From contig NW_026615415.1 of the NCBI RefSeq assembly GCF_000801105.2, positions 1-64,000 on the forward strand: 64,000 nucleotides of DNA. Direction: 5' to 3'. The DNA comes from Raphanus sativus (lineage: Eukaryota; Streptophyta; Magnoliopsida; Brassicales; Brassicaceae). How positions within the stretch are numbered: the stretch's first letter is position 1; the number at the start of each line of letters is the position of its first letter. Under the pieces are notes generated by a model. That model ran no database searches. It worked only from the letters and a program-made list of their open reading frames with translations, and was not told the origin of the DNA. The position numbers and the translations under genes are program-made. Shown here piece after piece: positions 55,990-64,000 of this stretch.

Positions 55990-57157
55990 TTGATATGCTT
56001 AAATTAACTCTTAAGCAACTTTCCAGATAACAGTGTCATGATAGTATAACAGTGTCATGATAGTACTTAATGATCGAATCCACATGGACTGAGAATCACA
56101 TATTAGATTTATGGTTTAAAGTTAAACTAAGAAAGTAAAAAGCAATGAAACAAGCAGTAAATAGTAAATAGATAGGTAAGCTTTAGATCTAGGAAAATCA
56201 AACATGAGATTCAATAGTCAATACTACACTCAATAGATGCTAAGGGTTTGTTACAAACAATACTATAATTCGAATGAAAAAGTAAGTTACCCAGATCTCT
56301 CGCTGAGATAAACTATCAGATGCATAAATATAGTCAAACACCAACTCTCGTTGCGTATCCGATGAATCCGAAAAGCATTAAGAATATTACAATGTGTTCA
56401 AATAAATTCCTAAACCAACTCTCTATGCGAATATATATTTAGTTCAACACGATTCGGTTCATTTATTCATTAGACTCTCTTGTCTTATAATAATCCTATG
56501 ATTAGGGTTTTAGTTAGGTACTCTAGAAACAGTCACAAAGAGCAATCTTATTGTAGAATATGATGAATAACCCTAAAAAATTTATGATATGCAATTTGAA
56601 ATTAAGCCTAAAGATAAATCTAACAAGATGATTATAAAGACATGACAACAATAACACAAATCAAGACTTAGTATATAAAACCACATAAGGTCAAAGAATA
56701 TTCTTGAAGGAGTTCTTCTCTCTCTCTTAGTCTCAAAACAAAACATAAAAGAAAGCTTAGCCGTCACCAATAGCTTAGAAAATATTATATAGAGTTTAGA
56801 CACATTATGATCTCTTTTGTAAAGAAGAGAAACTTTGGAGCCAAGCTGTAATTTTTGAAACTTTATTTAAACTAACCAGGCAATTTTTTCGGAGGGGCGT
56901 CGTTCGACGCTCATGTGGTGTCGCCCGACTCCCTTAAGATCTCTTGAATTCTCAACAACTTTCTACTCGTCAGACATACCACTCTTCAGTTCAACGAGCA
57001 TAAAGTTCGATCCAACCATCAGATCAGCCTCAAAACGGTGACATTGTAAATCTAACTAAATTCTATATACTGTGTTCAAATTTGAGGGAAATCGTCTGTG
57101 GGAAGGTCTCTTTACATAGAAAAACCCCTGACGCATCTACGCAGTTTTGCATCTCAA
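55990..57157 (-). repeat. Old Athila LTR fragment, minus strand
   Basis: The plus-strand start TGATATGCTTAAATTAACTC matches the ends of Athila LTRs (compare 57158), followed by GTACTTAATGATCGAATCCA and a diverged LTR body. It is cut at 57157 by ATH-C in a stretch (GCAGTTTTGCATCTCAA) whose counterpart inside the ATH-C LTR is near 58441. Confidence 0.7.
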
Positions 57158-58595
57158 TGATATGCTCAAATTAACCCTAGAGCAACTTACTCTCTCAAAT
57201 AAGAGGTTCAGTTGTGGTACTTAGGGATCGAATCCACAAAGACTCTAAGATTACACAATATGTTTATTGTTTTTGAAGTAATGCTAGACAGTAATGATTT
57301 TTAAAGCAATAAATAGCAGGGCGAACAAGGTAGTTGTTCAATTGATTGATTTGAGGTTGTAAAAGCAATTTAGGAAACCATCTAGATTCATGTAAAATTT
57401 TAGGTATGATAAGTATGCAAACTAATTAGGTTATCAGGGATTTATAACTATTAATTATTCTCAAACTCAAACTGAAGTTATAATCTATCAACTTTCGTAT
57501 ATAAAGATTATCTAATCTTAGACCTTGGAATCCAACTCTCGTATGCGAGTCCTAAGGGAGTGTTGATCGATGTTTCCTTTGGATTACCGATCAATGTATC
57601 CTATGGAATGTCGATCAATACTACTACTAGCAAGCTTTAGCGAATGAGTTTGATATCTTCTCTAACCACCTAGATCAACCCTCGTATGTATCTAGCTAAT
57701 AAGAGCAACTAGTTTCAATTCAGGCAATAGACCAAGCTCTCAGTTGCGCCAATCAAACATAGGATCTAAGTTTAGGGTTTTCAATCCTAAGCTTAGCAGT
57801 AAGAACAACTAGATGAAGAACTAATTAAATCAGGCTAGCAACATGTTAAATTCAGCAAACCATAAATCACCCTTTGAAAACCCTAAATCTAACAAGAGAA
57901 CTACTCATACCTATTCATAAGAAACATTATGATGGTTTAGATAATACTGCAATATAATAATAAAAGAACAAAGTAGAGTAAAGAAACAAAGGAGTTCAAG
58001 ATCTTCCCTCTCTTAAGGTGTTTAGATCTCTCTCCAATCCTAAGCTCTCTCTCCATAATAAAATAAGTATAGCCATCAACAATGGCTTAGAAAACAATAA
58101 AATATGGTTTCTAGTCTTGCAGGGGCATTCTGGTAATTTGTGGTAACTTCTGGGTTTAAATCAGTCATAAAATAGACTCGGCCCATCTTCTGGGATCACC
58201 GTCGATCGACACCATGGGTGCACCGTCGATTGACATTCCTTCATCTCCTCGACAGCTTCATCTCGCGAGGCAGATGTACCACTCTTCAGTAAAACAGACA
58301 TGTTTTAGATCTAACTGTTGGGTTGACCTCAAACTGGTGGCAATGGAAAGCTAATTCAAAGATCTATCTTGTGTCAAAAGATCAGCTATATTGAACTGTG
58401 GGAAGGTTTCCATCCATTGATAAACTTCAAACGTATTTGGGCAGTTCTGCACCTCAAAAAGCTCCAGAAATCACCATAGTTCTCCAAAATACACCTAAAC
58501 CTGAAAAGACTCTAAAACAGAATCCAAACATATATAATAGACTCTAATTAGGTCATATTCCATGGTCTAAATATGGTAAAATCCATGGAATATCA
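57158..58595 (-). repeat. 3' LTR of ATH-C
   Basis: 1438 bp, plus-strand TGATATGCTCAAATTAACCC...CCATGGAATATCA. Only a few TCGATCGA words (58200), unlike ATH-A, ATH-B and ATH-D. The predicted duplication is CTCAA (57153-57157). Confidence 0.88.
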
Positions 58596-59850
58596 ACTCC
58601 CCCAAACTTGTCCATTTGCTTGTCCTCAAGCAAAGCATAGGAAAATCTTATGAAATAGGTTTGAAAACTGCAGGGATTCACAAATTAAAATCTCTACTTT
58701 CACTTCTGCAAATATGATAGGTGGAAGCGAATCATTACTAACCTTAGAATGTTTCAATGTACTACACACTAGCTTAGTCACCATACCATACAGTCTACAA
58801 CTCCACTAATAGTGTCTGACATACCCCTGTACTGACCTCATTTCTGCATAGATATAGATGTGTAAGCTACATCTTGGGAGTATCGATCACTGAAAACATG
58901 GAATCAACTCAAGCCAGTATCTGGACCAACATGCAGTCTTTTCTGACTCTTTCCCTCTCTCTTCTCTGAATCCTATCTATTTCAATACCAATGAACATTG
59001 ATGCTGATACAGTCCATCTTGTTCATCTTATTGATTTTCAACAAACTTTCTCTAATTTTTGACAAAATGTAGGTAAATAATGGGGTCACAGGAGACACTC
59101 CTACCCCTCGCTTTCCAACAATGTGTGATCATTCCTTTCTGAATTAGAATAATGGGTTCAAAGGTAATATACTTATCAATCTGCAACTTTCAGGAAATCA
59201 TCTCCATCTTTTATACCTACAAATGCTTAAGAGAGGTGAAAGGGGAATCAGAAACACACGGACTCTAATACCTTCCAGGCTTGCAGGAGGACTCCGATCC
59301 AGTGTATACCAAGCCCCAACACAAGTGAGTTAAGTTTATTCAAGGTTGGAAGTCAGCTTTGGTTTCTCCGGACATTCTCAGCAGGTGTGGATGTTAGCAT
59401 TACGTGATACACTGCGGTGTTTTCCATCTAATACATCCTGCAATTAGTAAATCTAGATGGTGCTAGAGAGTGGTTAGAGTAGTAAATAAATTTTATTTGA
59501 TCATAATCCCCTTCTTGACTTAATAAAAATCTGTGAGAATATTTTTTATTTATATAAAGCTCAAAATAAAACACAATATTAGTAACTACCTCCCAAAGAC
59601 TTAAACAACATTGTCCCCAGTGTTATAAAGTCTAAGATTGGTGAGAAAAATAAACCATAAGTACAAAATTTAGCAAGGAAAACGATGTACCTACTCGCTG
59701 ATGTCAGTATCAAACGACACAATAAAGTGGCAATCCATCGTTTATGATGTCGTAATGCCGATCAATATCAACCGGGTCTCATCGGTCGATAGTAAGAGCA
59801 ATCGTCTCCTCGGATTTTTTTTAATAAAGAAGAAAATACCTAATCAGTGG
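58596..59850 (-). other. ATH-C 3' UTR and polypurine tract
   Basis: ACTCCCCCAAACTTG (purine tract on the minus strand), then the conserved block with GGAGACACTCCTACCCCTC near 59091 and GTGGGTTGCCTTCCACTTAA near 59848. No coding frame. Confidence 0.75.
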
Positions 59851-60059
59851 GTTGCCTTCCACTTAACGCATGTTTTACGTCTTTTAGCTCGACAGTCATG
59901 TCATATCAATCGGTAGGTGGCAATCCCAGACGTGTAATTTGCTTGTCCGGTATATCTGCCTTCGTCCAATACTGCTTTACTCTCTTTCCATTTGCCATGA
60001 ACTCTCCTCTTTTAGAGTTTACTAGCACGATAGTTCCATAGGGGCTTACTTCTTTACAA

Positions 60060-60930
60060 TAAAGAGACCTGAACAGGGTGAGCTCCATATTGCCAAACGA
60101 GAATTGTACAGAAGCAGTTGTTCATTCGGTTCGAAATGTCTAGAGATGATCCTTCTTATTGTGATAAGCTTTTGTTCTTACTTGTATAATTTTGAATTCT
60201 CATAAGCGTGATATCTGATTTCATCCAACTCATACAGCTGAATCAATCTCCTTTCCCTAGCAGGCTTGACGTCGAAATTCATCATTTCTAACTCCACTGG
60301 AAGATGACATGCTTTCCCATAAAGTAGGTGAAATGGTGTAGTTCCGAGTGGCGTTTTAAACACAGTTTTGTAAGCTCAAAGTGCATCATCTAATTTTGTA
60401 GACCAATCCTTTCTTGTTTTTCCTACTGTATTTTCCAGGATTTCCTTGATTTGACGGTTGGAAACTTTAACTTGTCCGCTTGTCTGGGATTATAAGGCGT
60501 AGCTACTCAATGGTGGACTCCATGCTTCATAAGCAGCTTCTCAAACATTTTGTTGATGAAATGAGAGCCTCCATCGCTTATTACCACTCTAGGAACTCCA
60601 AATCTTGGAAAATGATACTTTTGAAAAGATTAACGACTACAGCGGCATCGTTCGTCGGGGATGCTATTTGTTTTACCCACTTGGATACATAGTCGACAAT
60701 GACTAGGATATATTTGTTTCCATATGAGGAAGGAAAATGACCCATAAAGTCAATGCCCCAACAATCAAACACTTCCACTTCAAGTATGAAATTCTGTTGC
60801 ATTTCGTGTCTTTTGCTGATTTTTCCTCTTCGTTGGCAGCGATCACATTGTGCTATATAAGTTTGTGCATCACAAAACATGGTTGGGCACCACAACCCTG
60901 CTTGAATTATTTTCACACCGTCTTAAAACT
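60060..60930 (-). pseudogene. ATH-C integrase
   Basis: Minus-strand frame 60916-60581: [20 protein letters not shown], then [20 protein letters not shown] (zinc-binding CxxC), then [20 protein letters not shown] with the first catalytic Asp and [21 protein letters not shown] frame change near 60600 leads to [19 protein letters not shown] (second Asp), and later KTPLGTTPFHLLYGKACHLP (60360-60300), MMNFDVKPARERRLIQLYEL and DEIRYHAYENSKLYK. Typical Athila integrase order; at least three breaks. Confidence 0.88.
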
Positions 60931-60935
60931 CGTGA

Positions 60936-61901
60936 AATGTCTAGCATAATCAGATCCATGACAGTGGAAAAAGATGTCCGGAACTTCAACTTACACAACA
61001 CATCGTCTATATAATCCGTCAGAACAGTGCTTATAGATGTATGGGTTGTCCCAATGATATCTCCGGATTTCTCTAAAAATTTCTTTTTAGTGTATCCTGT
61101 AAATCTTTCTGGCTCTACATCAGCAGCGAGATAGTTTACTATGTCAGCATACCAAGGCCTATCTGAAATGGTTTTATCTAACGCACATACCCCCTGCCTT
61201 AAACTTCTACTCCTGGGAGAATCTAGCTCAGATTGCATAGGGTTATTGGCAACATTGACATTAATGTCAACTATCAATTTGTTGCGTTTCGTATGGGTCT
61301 ACTTGTTTTCTAAGGTGTCGTTCGATACTTCTCGTAGGGTATCGATCCATTTTTCCTCAAAAATTGGACACACTTTGCCAATAAACGTAAAGTCCATTTG
61401 ATAGATGTTTTCCATGGGTAGGGAATCATTAATTGGAACATCGTCTAGCATAATCAGATCCGTGACAGTGGAAAAAGATGTCTGGAACTTCAACTTCCGC
61501 AACACATCATCTATATAATCCGTCAGAACAGTGCTTATAGAGGTATGGTTTGTCCCAATGATATCTCCGGATTTCTCTAAAAAATTCTTTTTAGTGTATC
61601 CGGTAAATATTTCTGGCTCTACATCAGCAGCGACATAGTTTACTATGTCAGCATACCAAGGCCTATCTGAAATGATTTTATCTAACGCACATACCCCCTG
61701 GCTTAAAATTCTACCCCTGGGAGAATCTAGCTCAGATTGCATAGGGTTATAGGCAACATTGACATTAATGTCAACTATCAATTTGTCGCGTTTCGTGTGG
61801 GTCTGCTGGTTTTCTAAGGTGTCGTTCGATACTTCTCGTAGGGTATCGATCCATTTTTCCTCAAAAGTTGGACACACTTTGCCAATAAATGTATAGTCCA
61901 T
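60936..61901 (-). pseudogene. ATH-C pol linker between RNase H and integrase (duplicated)
   Basis: Two open minus-strand frames, 61901-61299 (200 codons) and 61277-60870 (135 codons), carry the same protein segment twice: an N-terminal part with FIGKVCPTFEEKWIDTLREV, then ISDRPWYADIVNYVAADVEP and the start of the integrase zinc domain. The second copy leads into [19 protein letters not shown] coding just before 60916. The long open frames make this look conserved, but the duplication itself would disrupt the polyprotein. Confidence 0.8.
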
Positions 61902-61944
61902 TTGATAGATGTTTTCCGTGGGTAGGGAATCATTAATTGGAACA
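60936..61944 (-). repeat. About 503-bp tandem duplication in ATH-C pol linker
   Basis: CTAGCATAATCAGATCC occurs at 60941 and 61445, and GGGTAGGGAATCATTAATTG at about 61414 and 61920. Both copies encode DRPWYADIVNY and ADVEPE(R/I)FTGYTKK, the stretch between RNase H and integrase. The copies differ by scattered substitutions. Confidence 0.92.
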
Positions 61945-62084
61945 TCATCTTCAACTCCAATTCGTGAAAGATGATAAGCAACTCTGTTTTCTACTCCTTT
62001 GTTATCCTTTATTTTGATATCGAATTCTAGCAGGAGCAGGATCTATCTCAAAAGTCTTGGTTTTGCATCTTTCTTTTGCATTAA

Positions 62085-62947
62085 TTATTTCAAGGCAGCT
62101 AGTTTCGAGCCAACTAAGTAGGGGCAAAAATTTTCGAAAGCAAAAACAACTACTAGTAACTCTTTTTCGGTCGTCGCATAATTTTTTTGCGAATCGTCGA
62201 GGGGCCTACTAGCATAGCAGATAACATGTATCTTCTTATCAATTTTCTGCCCAAGTACTGCACCTACAACAAAGTCACTTGCATTGAAGATTATTTCGAA
62301 AGGTAAACTCCAATCTGGAGCTTGCACTATGGGAGCAGTCACTAGAGCTGTCTTAATCTCTTCAAAAGCTTTGAGGCACTCAGGATTGAATTAGAATTTG
62401 ACTTCTTTGCACAAGAGAGATGTAAGGGGTCTGGCTATTTTGCTAAAATCTTTTATGAATCTCCTGTAGAATCCAACATGCCTCAGAAAACTTACATCTT
62501 TGACATTGGTGGTTGTTAGCAAACCTGTCATCACCTCTATTTTAGCTCTGTCCACCTCGATACCGGTGGCTGAGACCTTGTGGCCTAGAATAATTTCATC
62601 ATTAACCATAAAATGGCATTTCTCCCAATTTAGAATAAGATATTTCTCCTCACATCTGGCTAATACATGCACAAGTTGTTGAGGTATGATGAAAAATCGA
62701 ATCCAGACACCGAGAAATCATCCATGAAGACTTCCATGAAATCCTCGATCATATCTGTCAAGATTGACATTATACATCTCTGGAGTAGCAAGAGCATTAC
62801 AAAGCCCAAAGGGAATCGTACGGTATGCGAAAGTACCATATGGACATGTGAATGTGGTTTTTTCTTGGTCATCCGGATAGATAGGAATCTGGAAAAATCC
62901 TGATACCCATCGAGAAAACAATAGTATTTGCGGTTTTCAAGCCTTTC
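62085..62947 (-). pseudogene. ATH-C reverse transcriptase and RNase H, 5' truncated
   Basis: Minus strand. 62921-62718: FSRWVSGFFQIPIYPDDQEK, TTFTCPYGTFAYRTIPFGLC and NALATPEMY, the RT palm. 62750-62660: the catalytic region reads FMEVFMDDFSVSG (M-D-D, normal for Athila). 62672-62391: ILNWEKCHFMVNDEIILGHK and RHVGFYRRFIKDFSKIARPL (thumb and connection). 62342-62085: PDWSLPFEIIFNASDFVVGA and YATTEKELLVVVFAFENFCP (RNase H with Asp and Glu motifs). Frames are broken at about 62730, 62660 and 62390. The N-terminal part lies beyond the ATH-D insertion. Confidence 0.9.
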
Positions 62948-64000
62948 TGATATACCAGGGATTTCACCCATTTTCTACCATGGTATAGTAGTATTTTATT
63001 ATATAACTAATGTGTTTTCTAGCCTGTTAGGTATGTTTCCAGGTTCAGGAGCGTTTCATGATAAAGTGATGTTTTTGTTTGGAGTCCAAGAGATAATACA
63101 CCCGAGTTGACCATTCAAGACCAAGTCGGAAGTCAACACTGTGATAAGAATCGATCGATACTCATCCAGAGTTGTCGATCGATGTAGCTGAGAAGATCCG
63201 CATACTAGAAGATTATAATCGATCGATACACATCTAGTGTTGTCGATCGATATCGAGGCCGGAATGGTTTAGCCGACTACTTCACCAAATTACGAGATTG
63301 CCCCTGACGAGTTTTTAACCTAATGGAAATGCTTAAATATTCCTGCTAAGTGTTTTTCACGGCAAGCTTTGACAAGTCTAAGCAAGCAACAAGTCTTGAG
63401 AGGCAAAGCAGAGAGTGTGAGAGAAAGACTAGAGTTTTATGTTTTGAGAGATTGGAGAGATCATTGAGAGATTTGTGAACTCCATTTGTTATCTATTCCC
63501 TATCTATGCAATTCTTTTATCTATCTTATATTATGAATTGCTTAGCTATGTCTGAGTAGCCTACTTGTTAGATCTAGGGTTTAAATAGGTTTGTGGGATT
63601 AGCCCCAAACTATAATTGCTAAATTGTGATATTCATCAAATAGATTGCACCCTAAGCTTGTTCTAGAGTAGCTAACTAAAGCATAGATCACTAGGATCTT
63701 TGATATCTTGAATTATCTGTTTGAACTAGTTGTCTCCTTGGAGAAGAGCTAACCGCCCTCCTTGAGACCTAGTGTTCATTATCGGCTCGCGCCTGGGCAT
63801 ATCTAGAAGCCGTCGATCGATATCCTGACAGGTGAATCGATCGGTGCTGCGAAAGGTGTATCGCTCGATATCTCTAAAGGATATCGATCGACTCTTTTTC
63901 TTGTCAACATACGACAGTTGAGGCCAGAGATCTAGATTATTTAACCAATGAGACATCACTGAGAGTTAAGCGGCTGAGTTCTATAGTATCATGAAGCAAC
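62948..64000 (+). mobile_element. ATH-D: Athila 5' LTR, continues off-window
   Basis: Starts TGATATACCAGGGATTTCAC and follows the ATH-B 5' LTR closely (for example TCGATCGATGTAGCTGAGAA at 63175, CCCTGACGAGTTTTTAACCT at 63301, TCGATCGATATC words at 63810). The 86-bp segment lost from the ATH-B 3' LTR is present here. The predicted target duplication is CTTTC (62943-62947). No primer site is reached before the window ends. Confidence 0.88.

Larger units (their letters stand above)
57158..62947 (-). mobile_element. ATH-C: Athila-type element with pol remnants, minus strand, 5' part off-window
   Basis: 3' LTR (57158-58595), purine tract (58596-58610), 3' UTR (to about 59850), integrase (60100-60930), a duplicated linker (60936-61944), RNase H and RT (62085-62947). 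At 62947 the RT frame is cut by the ATH-D LTR. Unlike ATH-A and ATH-B this type carries polymerase, so its relatives could drive the polymerase-less ones. Many frame breaks; not functional as read. Confidence 0.88.

Noticed and set aside
56582..56803. 73-codon minus-strand ORF with hydrophobic content
   Set aside because: Lies in the old Athila LTR fragment; composition alone explains it.

Overview
The window is plant nuclear DNA made almost entirely of nested transposable elements. I find no intact host gene, rRNA, tRNA or CRISPR array. The element types (Tat-lineage Ty3/gypsy elements with dual RNase H and an antisense extra ORF, Athila elements with a tRNA-Asp-type primer site, a CACTA element with Tnp2-type and Transposase_24-type genes) point to a Brassicaceae genome, probably Brassica or a close relative, in pericentromeric or similar heterochromatin. 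The genus is inferred from remembered repeat types, not from a search.

Layout. 1-16918: Tat-type element TAT-1 (5' end off-window). It holds the integrase end of pol, a repeat-rich 3' UTR, a broken intron-containing ORF on the minus strand, and a 3' LTR (16375-16918). TAT-1 is split by TAT-3 (4687-15565, 5-bp target duplication GTGGG), which is itself split by a small LTR element, TRIM-4 (9371-11165, duplication TTTCG). 16919-22530: TAT-2, entered by TAT-1 just upstream of its protease, with pol decayed and a 3' LTR at 21960-22530. 22531-28796: ATH-A, a minus-strand Athila with gag and protease but no polymerase; TAT-2 sits in its 3' LTR. 28847-36856: ATH-B, a plus-strand Athila of the same polymerase-less design (duplication CGTAG). 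ATH-A and ATH-B both interrupt one minus-strand LINE whose endonuclease start is at 37016. The left half is therefore a chain LINE > ATH-A > TAT-2 > TAT-1 > TAT-3 > TRIM-4.

38101-39610 is a solo LTR (duplication AAGAT). 39750-40200 is a minus-strand copia fragment. About 40200-42954 is a long LTR-like block. 42955-53374 is the 3' part of a plus-strand copia element, split by a 7978-bp CACTA transposon (43156-51133, duplication ATA). 53375-55989 is AT-rich sequence without recognised genes. 55990-57157 is an old Athila LTR piece entered by ATH-C (57158-62947, minus strand, with RT, RNase H and integrase remnants), which is entered in its RT by the 5' LTR of ATH-D (62948-64000, runs off the window).

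None of the coding regions looks intact. Several recent-looking repeat pairs differ mostly by 1-2 base indels in short runs, so some frameshifts may be assembly errors. The most interesting points are the six-level nest with exact target duplications, the antisense ORF that comes back into frame when TAT-3 is removed, the pair of polymerase-less Athila elements, and tandem repeats forming inside LTRs and 3' UTRs.
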